Counted from the stretch's first letter, positions 1-11,037 are shown. The stretch is 64,000 bases of DNA from Chloranthus sessilifolius (GCA_021018995.1 CM037597.1:1873299-1937298), one strand, 5' to 3'. The notes: generated from the letters alone by a model not told the origin. Translations and numbers: made by a program.

Positions 1-468
1 GAGGGCAGCGTATATTGACTGCAACCAATAAGATTTTGCAAACCTGCCTGTTGACTTTCATCCATCTTGACCCAATAATCATAGATTTCCCTATATTGAC
101 TGTTTGACCGGAGCACACCTCATAACACTGAAGTGCAGCCTTCACACTCTAAACTTCATCTCAGGAAGCACCAGAAAATATCATCTTGTCATCTGTATAC
201 TACCAGTGCGAAATCATAGGTCCTTTGGACACCGTAAATCCCAGGAGAAACCTCAAATTCATCGTCATCTATAATATTTACTATAGGCTTCCAGCACTAT
301 GTTAAACAAAAAAGGGGACAACAGGTCTTTGAACTTTTAAAATAACCCCGAAAGGATCCATTCACTATAATAGAGAACCAAGGTGACGGAAAGCAAGGGT
401 TTGTCAAACTTGCCTCTAGTGCCGCTCTAATCAAGCATGACCCTCTCCAGGGTAGGCCTGTCCCCATG
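1..468 (-). pseudogene. L1-type LINE ORF2 fragment, reverse transcriptase part
   Basis: On the minus strand the translation, with frameshifts, reads as a plant L1-type reverse transcriptase: SIIVNGSFRGYFKSSK, then LSPFLFNIVLEAYSK, later VNIGKSMIIG, and finally MDESQQAGLQNLIGC near the window edge. These match the family blocks [24 protein letters not shown], the K-S block and the leucine-rich stretch after it. The segment carries several stops and shifts and is not functional. The element runs off the left edge, so its 3' end and poly(A) tail are outside. The family call is firm; the exact breakpoints are not. Confidence 0.72.
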
Positions 469-880
469 GGTCAAAAAATCGTCCGATACCGATATGTATC
501 GGTTTTGAACTTTGGCGGTACGATACAAAGGCATTGTATCGTACCCCCTAAAAAACAATGTACTTATCGTCCGATACGGGTAATGTATCGCTCGTATCGG
601 ACAATACAGGCGATACATTGAAATTATCGGATGATAATTTCAATGTATCGTCCGATAATATGTATATATATATTTTTTCTGATTGTCTACACAATCGATG
701 GCGACTGTGTAGACAATCAGAAAAAAAAATTATTTATTTTTTTCCGATTGTCTACACAATCAAATAGCGACTGTGTAGACAATCGGAATTTTTTTTTTCT
801 GATTGTCTACACAATCGATGGCGATTGTCCCTGGAGGTCAGGACGATACGTATCGGTTTACTGATATTTTGATCCTTGCT
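469..880. mobile_element. Short CGATAC-word inverted-repeat element (copy 1)
   Basis: The body is built from the word CGATAC/GTATCG (for example ACCGATATGTATCGG and ACGATACGTATCGG). Its ends resemble each other in inverted orientation (GGGTCAAAAAATCG on the left, GATATTTTGATCC on the right). It interrupts the LINE between its linker and RT blocks and contains a set of hairpin repeats at 679-825. No clean target duplication was found for this copy. Related copies lie at 8532-8712, 15087-15411, 43390-43634 and 55735-55956. Confidence 0.6.
679..825. repeat. Tandem hairpin repeat, 2.5 copies
   Basis: Two perfect hairpins follow each other: arms of 15 nt at 679-693/706-720 (CTGATTGTCTACACA) and at 744-758/772-786 (CCGATTGTCTACACA), with loops of 12-13 nt. 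A third half copy occupies 799-825. A/T runs separate the units. Confidence 0.85.
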
Positions 881-1351
881 TGTCTCATCCCTCATTCGAA
901 TATAAAGCCTTATAAAATACCACAATCTCCTCTCTATCGTCCTCTTCTACCCTGATCAGCTAAGTGCGGAATAACGTTTTTCTTCCTTCTATAACTCGCC
1001 ACCATGAGGAAAAACTTCGTATTCTTATCCCCATTCTTTAGCCATTCGGCTTTCGATTATAATTTTCATACCAATTCTTCCTCTAGATATTCCTGTTTGA
1101 AACGATCCTTAGTCCATTCTCTCCACCAACTCTTCCATAATGAAGTTTCGACTCTCATCAAGCAGGTCGTGATCAAGAATCCTAGCCAACAATGCCTCCT
1201 CACACTTTTCCACCTTGCCAAATGTTTCAAAGTTCCATCTCTTAATCTCCTTTGAACGACACATTTCCCAAGACGTCCACAAATGCCAAGTATTCTTAAA
1301 CCTGAACGGTGAAGGACCCCCATCTAGTGTAGAGCAACTTCAGAGGATCAG
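881..1351 (-). pseudogene. L1-type LINE ORF2 fragment, endonuclease-RT linker
   Basis: The minus strand from about 1325 downwards reads GGPSPFRFKNTWHLW, then RWNFETFGKVEKCEEALLARI. This corresponds to the plant L1 linker block (PFRFENMWL followed by KWNKE-FG-). Two in-frame stops interrupt it. A further stretch at 1003-885 reads RRKNVIPHLADQGREED and VVFYKALYSNEG, the block preceding the RT domain. This part was contiguous with the endonuclease remnant at 7990-8400 before the gypsy element inserted at 1352. Confidence 0.75.
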
Positions 1352-2344
1352 TGACGGGGACACCAAGTACGTGGACATTGGTTTTGGACCACATCGCTTC
1401 TACCGGCGTCGAAAGAAACGAAGGGAGAGCCCGAGTACATTAGCTTCAAGAGAGAAACGAAGGCAAAGGACAACATCAAGCGCATTAGGCGACAGACACC
1501 CGTAGATACAGCACGGACGTCCGAAATTTAGGCCCCTCACTGTTTTGGAGGGACGGACGTCCGTAGTGCCCCACAAACGTTCGTGGTTCTGAGTCCGTAG
1601 GTCACGGATGCCCGTGAACGTTGTGCCGCCAGCGACGGGATTTCGTTATTTTATGCGGAAATTGCCTCTTTAGTCTTTTATTTTGATTAGGACTCTTTAT
1701 TTCGAATTTTTATTATTGGTGGCCTACATAAGGAAGCTTGTAAAGACAATTTAATTAGTTTTTGAATATTTTGAATGCATTATTGCTTGAATATTCTTCT
1801 TCCCGAGATGGGTTTGGTGTGAGGCCAAGGGAGTGATTCTCATATATCTTCTTGCTTATCTTTTGTCATCTATTTTCTTGATCTTTCATTATATTTGCTA
1901 TTTATCGATCTCTGCTTACTTTTCAAAATCCCAATCTATTGATTTCTTGATCTCAAACCCACCCTAAACCCTTTTCTAGAACCCTAAATCAAACAGAGTC
2001 CAATCCCTTTTCTAAACCATAAACCTAAACCAAACCATAAGCCTATTACAAAACCAATTCCACAACCCTAGTTTGAGCCCGTAAGCCTACATTGGATCAA
2101 AGACGAACGCCCAAGCCTGAAAAACGCTAGAGTTCTATCTCTAGGCCGATCTCGCCTCAAATCTAATAGTACTTGCGCATCAGACTGGACCCTAACTGGA
2201 TCTCGCGTGATCTACCAACCTGAATTCTCTAAACCCTAAGGTATTTAAGATAGTTTTGAGATTAAGCTTGATTTAATTTTATTTAATTTAGGCCAAATCG
2301 TATAAAATCATAATCACGCATTTTAGGGTTACCGTCCTGTGTCA
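1352..2344 (+). repeat. 5' LTR of gypsy-1
   Basis: Matches 7011-7989 almost along its full length. U3 holds paired 12-bp palindromes (near 1492, 1513, 1553, 1573 and 1604). The R/U5 part includes the segment GGTTTGGTGTGAGGCCAAG, shared in diverged form by the other two gypsy LTRs in the window. The only TATA-like site seen is a weak CTACATAAGG near 1724. Confidence 0.93.
1492..1624. repeat. Palindromic-word array in gypsy-1 5' LTR
   Basis: Degenerate copies of the 12-bp palindrome ACGGACGTCCGT start at 1492, 1513, 1553, 1573 and 1604. Spacing is 21 bp and 20 bp within the two pairs. The 3' LTR repeats the layout at 7160, 7181, 7221, 7241 and 7272. Confidence 0.75.
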
Positions 2345-2348
2345 GTTT

Positions 2349-2360
2349 TGGTATCAAAGC
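2349..2360 (+). promoter_or_regulatory. Primer binding site of gypsy-1
   Basis: TGGTATCAAAGC lies 4 nt after the 5' LTR. It differs at one base from the usual initiator-Met tRNA complement TGGTATCAGAGC seen at 62904 in the third gypsy element. Confidence 0.85.
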
Positions 2361-2477
2361 CTAAGGTTTCTCGGTTAGGGCACCTTTGCTTGTTATATTT
2401 ATTTTATTGCATTGTTTTTTTTTTGTTAGTCCATATTGCATTCCATATTAGAACCCTATTAGGAATCTGTGATCACC

Positions 2478-3616
2478 ATGGACTCGAGTGCGATTCTCAA
2501 TGCCCTTAACGGTATGCGAGAAAAGTTGGGTGCAATTAATGCACGTCTGAATACCATAGAGCAAACCCAAACATCCCTAGGAATTGGTAATGATAGATTG
2601 CGTGATCGAATCAACCAACTGGAAGCCATTGGTGAACTTGAGGATCAACACCAAGGGCACCATGGTCGCCAAGGTAATCAGAATCAGAATCATACGAATC
2701 CTTGTAGAGATGACTATGATCCTGAAGTTCAACTCCTTAAGAATGTCAGAGTTGAGATTTCGACTTTCGATGGAAGAATGGACCCTATAGTCTTCCTCGA
2801 TTAGCTTTCCGACATGGACCAACACTTTGATTGGTATAACATGAATGATGACCGTTGTGTCAGACTCGCTAAAATGAAATTGGTTGGTCAAACTCGACTT
2901 TTCTGGCTCAATGTCAAGCGCATTAGGGTGAATGCAGGTTGTCCTCCCATTACCCGTTGGGACGACATGAAGGAGCGACTTACTAAGAAGTATGCTCCTT
3001 AATGATACCACCAACACCTCCTCGGCCAGTGGCAAAATTTACGCTAAGGTGGTATGCATGTGACCAATTACATTGCCAAATTCGAAGAATTCATGATGAG
3101 GGCCAAAGTATCGGAAGACTCTCAAATCACTCTCTCTAGATCCCGCACCGGATTGCGACTTGATTTTAAAAAAGAATTGATTTCTCACCCCGTAAAAACT
3201 CTTGAAAGATGCTATGCCGTTGTGCAAGATCTTGAGCGATATTTGAAAACCTTGGTGGTGAAGAGAATCGAGCCACAATTTAGTGGTCAACGCTCCGATG
3301 AAGGATGATTTAATCCTCCTCCCAAGCCTGCACAACCTCTCCCTACCAATATGAGGTTTGAAAGGGGAAAAGGTGTAGTTGTAGAATCCTCAAGGGGCAG
3401 CTCTTCAGTAAAGTGTTATAAATATCATGGGATGGGACACATTGTTGCCCAATGCCCTACAAAAGACCCCCAAAGGAATCTCCTCATGGAGGGAGAGGAA
3501 GATGGAGATATAGTGGTTGAAGAAGAAGTGTTTGAGCCGGACAACACACCCAGTGATGAGGAGGGTGATGCTATTGGCCATGCTTTGGTTGTGAGGTGTG
3601 CCCTTGCACAGCCTTA
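2478..3616 (+). pseudogene. gypsy-1 gag (capsid and zinc knuckle), broken
   Basis: From the ATG at 2478 the frame gives an N-terminal helical stretch (MDSSAILNALNGMREKLGA), then the capsid region (STFDGRMDPIVFLD, HFDWYNM, RLAKMKLVGQTRLFW, RWDDMKERLTKKYAP), and a CCHC zinc knuckle CYKYHGMGHIVAQCP at about 3411-3455. In-frame stops occur near 2802, 3000 and 3306, with frame changes between segments, so no full Gag can be made. The open frame ends at 3616. The leader 2361-2477 between PBS and gag is non-coding. Confidence 0.85.
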
Positions 3617-3629
3617 ACGGGATGAAAAG

Positions 3630-6372
3630 GATGACTGGCGAAGGGAGAACATCTTCCACACCTTTGCCAGATTTGGTGAAAAGAGTTGTAAGGTCATCGT
3701 GGATGGCGGTAGTTGCATTAACGTAGTATCAACTCATGCCGTACGTTGCTTGGGGCTTACACCCGAGACCTTATAAGGTCGCATGGGTCGACTCTTCATC
3801 CATTCCCGTGTCAAAAAGGTGTCGTGTACCGATTCAATTAGGTTCTTATTCAAACACCTTATGGTGTGATGTGGTGCCGATGGATGTGGGCCATATCATT
3901 TTGGAAAGGCCGTGGCTCTACGACATGAACGTGATTCTTTATGGTCGATCAAACATATGCACGTTCATGCATAAGGGCAAGAATATTACTTTACACCCTT
4001 TGCCTCCCAAAACACCATTGACCAACAAAGCCGAGAAAAAGGGCGAGTCTTCTAAATTCATTAACATTGTGAGCCCTTCTGAATTTGAGAAAGCATCGTT
4101 AGATGAGAGTGTGGCGTACGTAGTTGTCACCGTTGATAATACTCCTGAGTCAGTGAGTGAGTGTCCGAAGGAGGTTGAGCCAATTCTGAAAGAGTTTACG
4201 GATGTCTTCCCTGAAGACTTACCAAACGAACTCCCTCCCCTACGTGATATCCAACACCCAATAGACTTGGTTCCCGGATCTACCTTACCGAACTTGCCCC
4301 ACTACAGGTTGAATCCGGTTGAGCATACCAAGTTGACTCGGCAAGTCAATGAGCCCCTTCAAAAGGAATTCATACAAGAGCATGAGCCCGTGTGCCGTAC
4401 CTGCCCTACTCACTCCTAAGAAAATGGTATATGGCGCATGTGTGTGGATAGCCATGCAATCAATAAGATTACGGTTAAGTATCGGTTTCACATACCAAGA
4501 CTCGATGACATACTCGATATGATGGTTGGTACCACTATCTTTTCAAAGATAAACCTTAAGAGTGGCTACCATTAAGTCCGAATCCGCCCCGGTGATGAGT
4601 GGAAAACCGCCTTTAAGACTAAGGTTGGTCTTTATGAGTGGACGGTCATGCCTTTTGGGCTTTCTAACGCCCCGAGTACTTTCATGAGACTCATGACCTA
4701 AGTGTTGAGGCCATTTTTAGGCAAATTCCTTGTGTATTTCGATGACATCTTGATTTATAGTCACGACAAGGATCAACACTTGAACCACCTTAGGCTGGTT
4801 TGTGAGACCCTAAACGGCGAGAAGTTTGCGAACCTCAAGAAGTGCACCTTCATGCAACGTTCCGCTATCTTCTTGGGATTCATTATCTCGGCCAATGGAA
4901 TGGTCGCGGACCCCGAAAAGGTTAAAGCCGTGGAGTGGCCCGAACCTAAGAACATACACAATGCCCGCAACTTCCATGGCTTCGCTACTTTCTATCGTCG
5001 CTTCATCAGAAGCTTTAGCACCACCATAGCCCCAATTATTGATTGCATGAAAAAGGGGGACTTTAAATGGGGCAAAGCCGCGACGAAAGCCTTTGCTGAG
5101 ATCAAACAACTGATGAGTAGTGCACCCGTCATTCGCTTGCCGAACTTTTCCAAAGTCTTCGAAGTTGCATGCAATGCATCGGGTGTAGGCATAGGAGTGA
5201 TTAGCCACCCAGTGGCCTATTTTAGTGAAAAACTTAATGAGGTAAAGCAAAAATACTCCACCTATGACAAGGAGTTCTATACGGTCGTTTCGATCTCTTT
5301 GGTATTAGAAACATTACCTTAGACCGCAGGAATTTGTGCTGTTCTCTGACTATGAAGCCTTCTGCTTTCTTACTTCACAGAAAAAGTTGAACCCAAGGCA
5401 CGCAAAGTGGGTCGAGTACCTTCAAGGGTTCACATTTGTGTTTAAGCACAAGGCCGGTGCTGAAAACAGGGCTGCTAATGCGCTTAGTCGCTGGGTGATG
5501 AACGATTAAAGGAAGAGTATCCCGAGGGCTCAGATTTTGGGGTAGAGTACACTGCTCTCTTTAGTGACCCGACCAGCACACACTCCGCGTACACCATCCT
5601 GGATGGGTACTTATTTAACGGCAAGCACTTTTGCATCCCTCGCACTTCATTGCGTGACTTTCTCATTTGAGAGTTACATGCTGGGGGATGGCCGGACATT
5701 TTGGGCATAATAAAACTGTTGCGCTCGTAGAGGATAGGTTCTTTTGGCCTAGCCTAATGAGAGATGTCGCCCGGGTCGTCAAACACTATCGTACTTCTCA
5801 AGTGTCAAAGCGGACAAAACAAAATACTGGCTTGTACACCACCCCATTACCTATGCCACACACACCGTGGCAAGACCACCTCTCAATGGACTTCGTGCTT
5901 GAACTTCCTAAAACTCCGAGGAAGCATGATTCCATCTTTGTTGTAGTGGACCGATTTTTCAAGATGGCCTACTTCATACCGTGTTCTAAGACCTTCGATG
6001 CATCTCACATTGCTAAATTGTTCTTCGCGGAGGTAGTACGGCTTCATGAGTTGCCCATAACCATTGTGTCTGATAGGGATGTCAAATTCACTAGCTATTT
6101 TTGGAAAATCCTTTGGCACATGATGGGCACAATGCTTCAATTTTCAACGGCTTATCACCCTCAAACGGATGGCCAAACCGAAAGCACCAATAGGAGTTTA
6201 GGAAATCTCCTTCGTAGTCTTGTCGGTGATCATGTTAGGACCTAGGATACCATTTTGCCCACAGCTGAGTTTTCTTATAATAATTATGTCAATAGGTCCG
6301 TAGGCATGAGTCCTTTTGAGGTAGTATGTGGTTATGACACCACTAGATTTGATCCCCATGTCTGCATCCCAT
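3630..6372 (+). pseudogene. gypsy-1 pol (protease, RT, RNase H, integrase), broken
   Basis: Protease: KVIVDGGSCINVV near 3690-3730. Reverse transcriptase: PILKEFTDVFPEDLP near 4180, then [19 protein letters not shown] at about 4735, so the catalytic YFDD box is readable. RNase [12 protein letters not shown] near 5165, where the first active-site Asp is Asn, then KYSTYDKEF and a final block near 5400-5490 ending ANALSR. Integrase: GHFGHNKTVALVEDRFFWP at about 5695. Its zinc-finger cysteines are lost (YRTSQ), but the core residues are readable in SMDFV, SDRDVKF and DGQTESTNRS. Stops or shifts occur near 4420, 4575, 4700, 5322, 5507, 5668, 6242 and 6372. Confidence 0.88.
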
Positions 6373-6789
6373 AGAGTGTCAAAGCCTGCCGATGCATTTG
6401 CACAACACATTCATAGCTTGCATGCCGAAATTAGACAAAAGATCAAGCAACAATCAATATAAATTATCTGCTGATGCTCACAGGCGTTTTAAAGAATATC
6501 AGTGGGTGATTATGTGATGGTTCGAATTAGGCCTGAGCGGTTCCCATCGGGATCCGCAAAGAAGCTCCAATCTTGAGGCGTTAGACCTTTTATAATTTTG
6601 GCTAAGAGTGGTCCTAATGCATACGTACTTGAGCTTCTTCCAGGTACGAGCGTTAGTTGAATGTTCAATGTGGAGGACTTGGTTCCTTACTGGGGTTTCA
6701 CCCCACCTCCTACAAATCCACTCCTGCCACCTCATAGCCCCAGCCCCAACCCCAACCCAACCTTGCAGCCTGTACCTCTTCCTTCCCCG

Positions 6790-6976
6790 AGTAGATAGAG
6801 AACATATGAGATAGAAGATATAATGTATGATCATATCGTCTCCACACATGATGGGGGATTCCAGAAGTACTTGGTCAAATGGGTGGGAAAACCGGAGTCC
6901 GAAAACACTTTGATCCACGAGAATGAAGTTCGCCGCTTGAACTCCAACTTGATTGACATCTACCACGAGCGTGTTT
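6790..6976 (+). pseudogene. gypsy-1 chromodomain
   Basis: The frame reads YEIEDIMYDHIVSTH, then GGFQKYLVKWVGKPESENT and LIHENEVRRL, followed by a tail that runs into the 3' LTR. The (Y/F)LVKW-G-P-E block is the chromodomain signature at the C-terminus of chromovirus integrase. The family usually has an aromatic residue where this copy reads TLI. Chromodomains are thought to steer insertion to marked chromatin. A diverged copy lies at 59202-59501 on the minus strand. Confidence 0.8.
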
Positions 6977-7010
6977 CATCAATGATGAAACCTTTTTGGT
7001 CCAGGGGAAT

Positions 7011-7989
7011 TGACGGGGACGCCGAGTATGTTGACATTGGTTTTGGACCACATCACTACTACTGGCGTCGAAAGAAACGAAGGGAGAGTCTGAGTAGCCC
7101 GAGTATATCAGCTTCAAGAGAGAAACGAAGGCAAAGGACAACATCAGGCGCATTAGGCGACAGGCGTCCGTAGATTCAGCACGGACGTCCAGAATTTAGG
7201 CCCCTCACTGTTTTGGAGGGACGGACGTCCGCAGTGCCCCACAAACATCCGTGGTTCTGAGTCCGTAGGTCATAGACGTCCGTGAACGTCGTGCCGCCAT
7301 CGACGGGATTTCGTTATTTTCTATGGAAATTGCCTTTTTAGTCTATTATTTTGATTAAGATTCTTTATTTTGAATTTTAATTATTGGTGGCCTACATAAG
7401 GAGGCTTATAAAGACAATTTAATTAGTTTTTGAATATTTTGAATGCATTATTGCTTGAATATTCTTCTTCCCGAGATCGGTTTGGTGTGAAGCCAAGGGA
7501 GTGATTCCCATGTATCTTCTTGCTTATCTTTTGTCATCTATTTTCTTAATCTTTCATTATATATACTATTTATCGATCTCTGCTTGCTTTTCTAAACCCA
7601 ATCTATTGATTTCTTGATCCCAAACCCTAAACCCCTTTCTAGAAACCTAAATCAAACAAAGCCCAAACCCTTTTCTAAACCATAAGCCTATTACAAAACC
7701 AATTCCGCAACCCTAGTTCGAGCCCGTGAGCTTACATCAGATCGAAAACGAACGCCCAAACCTGGAAAAAGCTAGAGTTCTATCTCTAGGCTGATCTTGC
7801 CTCAAATCTAATAGTACTTGCGCATCGAACTGGGCCCTAACTAGATTTCGCGTAATCTACCAACCTGAATTCTTTGAATCCTAAGGTATTTAAGATAGTT
7901 TTGAGATTAAGTTTGATTTAATTTTATTTAATTTCGGTAAAATCGCATAAAATCATAGTCACCCATTTTAGGGGTACCGACCTGTGTCA
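7011..7989 (+). repeat. 3' LTR of gypsy-1
   Basis: Aligns with 1352-2344 with scattered substitutions and small indels, so the insertion is not recent. A short purine stretch AGGGGAA just before 7011 is the candidate polypurine tract. Confidence 0.93.
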
Positions 7990-8400
7990 ATCAGGATATG
8001 TTCCGAAGTAGGTCGTGAAAACCCGTCAATTAAAATTAGGAAATAGCACATCTCGTGACTAGTAAACAAGAATCGGTCCAGCCTTATTAAAACACACCCT
8101 TCTTGCTAGTTGAACCAAGTGTAGATATTTTCTCACATTGGTGGGTCCATCAGCCAACAATTCTAAATAAATTCCGTGAATCCCTCCATTTCTTCTGCTC
8201 CCTGATTTCCCCCTTGTGCCCATGCTTCTACCAATCATGTTGAAGTTTCCTCGATGCATCGTGGCACCTCCCAACTTCTGTAAACCTCCTCCAACTCACC
8301 CCAAAAGGCAGGTCCTAATCTATCATCATTAGGCCCATAAACACACGTAAAAGCCTAACCAACATTGATGTTTTTGAACTTAACCCGAAGAGTCAGAACC
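7990..8400 (-). pseudogene. L1-type LINE ORF2 fragment, endonuclease domain
   Basis: Minus-strand translation from about 8345 gives CVYGPNDDRLGPAFWGELEE, then, after a frameshift, HRGNFNMIGRSMGTRGKSGS. These match the plant L1 endonuclease blocks VYGPN-D-LR--FWEEL and GDFN-I----E--G-S. The order on the minus strand (endonuclease here, linker at 1351-881, RT at 468-1) shows this is one LINE interrupted by gypsy-1 and by the element at 469-880. Confidence 0.72.
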
Positions 8401-8531
8401 AGGGTTACCCAATTCGCCACAACACGTACCGAATCATGAACCGGGTTCGCCCGAACCAGTTCGAGGTTTGGTTCACTGCTGGTAGGCTAACCCAATTACC
8501 AGCCCTTTATTTTTGGTTGTGTATAAATAGT

Positions 8532-8712
8532 AAGGTATCAAAAGTCGGCTGATACCGATACGTATCGGTTTTGCAACTCTGTTTGCTGATACGTATTGGT
8601 TTGAGCTGAGATTTGGAGTTTTTTTATTTTTAAAAGGCCGATATGTATTGGTATTGGCCGATTCGTATCGGTCCTCCATGGACCGATACCCGATTCTGAG
8701 TTTGACACCTTG
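8532..8712. mobile_element. CGATAC-word element (copy 2) with 9-bp TSD
   Basis: A 181-bp element bounded by AAGGTATCAAAAGTCGG and its imperfect inverse, GAGTTTGACACCTTG. An exact 9-bp duplication ATAAATAGT lies at 8523-8531 and 8713-8721. The interior repeats CCGATACGTATCGG-type words. A 9-bp duplication fits a Mutator-like non-autonomous element; the superfamily is inferred. Confidence 0.8.
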
Positions 8713-8721
8713 ATAAATAGT

Positions 8722-9333
8722 CAAAAGAAGTTAACAACGGGAATCAATCCTCAGACTTTGGGTAACATACACACTCGTTAAACCAACCACCCTACCATCC
8801 CTTTTTTGCTTTGGAGTCTGATTTTTAAGTTTTTATAACAAAGGCATGCATTACCCCTAATATAAAAAAAAACTCATCCTGCCCCTAGCGAACCGAGTCC
8901 GTCCGGCTTTAGCGAACCGCGAACTCCAAACCCAAATTCGAACCCAACGAACCACGAATCAGATAACATTAGTCAGAGCTCAACAGAACCTTATCCCTTC
9001 ACCGACATAAAAAATCACCCTACCTTGGCATCCATCTTATCCAGCTTGGAGCTGTCTCAACTCTCAAACGACAATGATACCAGGCCCCCACCGAGTCTAG
9101 AGCCACCCAATCCCACTTGTTTCTAGGAAAGATGGATCTAATCTTTCACCCATCCGTGATCTCTCATTTGGTCTCATGGAGTGTAAATCCATGGCTTGAT
9201 CTCTGTCAGGATTTGTTTTCACAGTCGCACCGTATCTAAGCCAAATGCCTCTGATAGTCAAGAATCCTCATCAGCAATAGAGATGCCCAAAATTCGCCCC
9301 CAACAAACTCCACGCCTTTGACTGGTCAAGTTT
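8722..9333. other. Non-coding stretch, no gene recognised
   Basis: No coding similarity was recognised on either strand. A cluster of GAACC-type words (8880-8965) resembles the short-word repeats elsewhere in the window. Confidence 0.5.
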
Positions 9334-9512
9334 CCCATAAATGATCCCCCACTCTAAATTTGCCAACTATCTCTTCTTCATGTGAGTTCTACCGGAGTTG
9401 AACCATACTCCCCCCCCCCCCCCCCCCCCGGGCCAATAAATGATCCCCCACTCTAAATTTGCCAGCTATCTCTTCTTCATGTGAGTTCTACCAGAGTTGA
9501 ACCATACACCCC
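9334..9512. repeat. Tandem duplication with poly(C) junction
   Basis: A roughly 75-bp segment starting CCATAAATGATCCCCCACTC at 9334 recurs from 9433 (period about 99 bp). The two copies are separated by a run of about 20 C residues at 9410-9429. The second copy differs by a few substitutions and ends in a shorter C-rich stretch. Confidence 0.85.
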
Positions 9513-11037
9513 CGCCCCCTCTCTCCGTACTTGCAAGCAATGCCCTTAGTGGGTTATCCACATCTCGATGTTAATCCCAACATCCTTAGATGACACCAAT
9601 AATTTGCCTAATGTTTCCTGCCTTAAGCTACATAGAAATGAATCATCTCCAACCTTCTGATCGGATGTTAGTGATCTTTTTACCTATAGTGTCATATGGC
9701 GTTGATCTAATGGGCTCATCAATCAGTATCCTTATGCTTAATGCTCCCTCCAAGGGCATTAGGGTGTTTCTGTACACCTCGATACCACCAGTTGACACTT
9801 GTAAGGTCTTAGTACAATTTATTTTAAGTAGCCAAAAAATTTGATTTCTGATGTAGAAAAGGAAAGCAATAATAATCTCTTGTTGGAGCCGCAAGTGTCC
9901 TTGTGAATGGTAGCTTGGCATTAGTTATCAAACTGGAACCACATGTCAGGTATGCCCCCCCTTGGGAGATCTGCATAGGCCGACAAGTCGACCGCAATCA
10001 ACCACGATGCAGCGGGCCATCCCAACAGGATTCAGAATATTTGGAACCACAGATTGCAGCCGTAGATCTTTCCCACGTCAAAATCTCAAGGTCCTCTGGT
10101 CTCATCGAAAGCACTTAACAAGTTCGAACCCTGATGCATGTCATCTATCCCAAAACCATGACGTGGCAGCTCATTTACCAATGATCGATTCCATTGCCCT
10201 TCGCCAATAGTATTTGAGTAGTAGCAAAGGGCTTCATCCAAAAATGATTTCAAATTTACATTTGAATTTGAATTTTAAACACGCCCACCGTCTGACTTCG
10301 TACAACCCCTCTCCGTAGCCCTTCTCTCTCCACCGTTCGATTTAACCCAAGGTCTTTAGTATGCTTGTTTTCACCAATAGTCTGATTTGCCTCAGAAGCC
10401 ATTGATCTAGGAAAACTAATCTCAGCCGTAGATTCCTTTCAACAATCGGACAACTGAGGTCTAATCTTTCCGACGCCCACCATCGATTACAAGATGCCAC
10501 CCAAGTCCGGCTAAGCATCGTCAAACGAGATTTCACATCCCTCCAACTCACCGTTGCCTCCATTCGGCAGCTGACTCCCATCATTTCCGAGAATCTCCGT
10601 TCTTTCAATCCCAAAACCATGCCTTAATGTCGGATCCTCAAATGACTCATGAAGACCAAATTTCCTTTGACTGCGTGTATCTTAGGTCCCGTGTCGTGTA
10701 TCTCGGGTGCCCGACCCCTTCATCTACCACTACAATTGGAACTGTTAATATCTATGTCACCCTTTCTACATCGATGGGTTACCTGAAGCATCATCTTGTC
10801 AGGGTCACTGCGGGCTAAATGCGACACCTAACGCGATCGCTAAATCAGCCTAATTCAATTCACGCAGCGGATTCGGATCTTATGAGTATGATGCTTGGCT
10901 GTTCAAGCTTCAACCTCGACCAATGAGCGTGGAATGATGGCGGCGATGACGATAGATCGATGGCGATAATTATGGCAAACCTTGTTTACGGGAGTTAAGC
11001 AAAACGATAGCGCGTAACATTAGCATAGCCAGATAAT
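9513..11037. other. Intergenic or intronic stretch without recognisable gene
   Basis: Short ORFs occur on both strands (for example 9590-9844 plus and 10342-10620 minus), but none shows a domain I recognise. Part of it could be old LINE 5' sequence, given the minus-strand LINE to its left; that is only inference. Confidence 0.4.

Larger units (their letters stand above)
1352..7989 (+). mobile_element. Ty3/gypsy chromovirus, complete but decayed (gypsy-1)
   Basis: The element is delimited by two LTRs of 993 and 979 bp, both starting TGAC and ending GTCA, and by an exact 5-bp target duplication ATCAG at 1347-1351 and 7990-7994. Internal order is PBS, gag with zinc knuckle, protease, reverse transcriptase, RNase H, integrase and chromodomain. 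This is the Ty3/gypsy order with the C-terminal chromodomain of chromoviruses (Tekay- or Reina-like by inference). Stops and frameshifts in every domain make it non-autonomous. It inserted into an L1-type LINE. A relative lies on the minus strand at 57994-61847. Confidence 0.93.

Noticed and set aside
3690-3730. gypsy-1 protease DGGS instead of D(S/T)G as an inactivating change
   Set aside because: From memory, DGGSC is the ordinary form in many plant chromoviruses, so it is not counted as a defect.
9590-9921. ORFs on both strands (84 and 92 codons)
   Set aside because: No family resemblance, neither frame continues into neighbouring sequence, and the context is repeat-rich.
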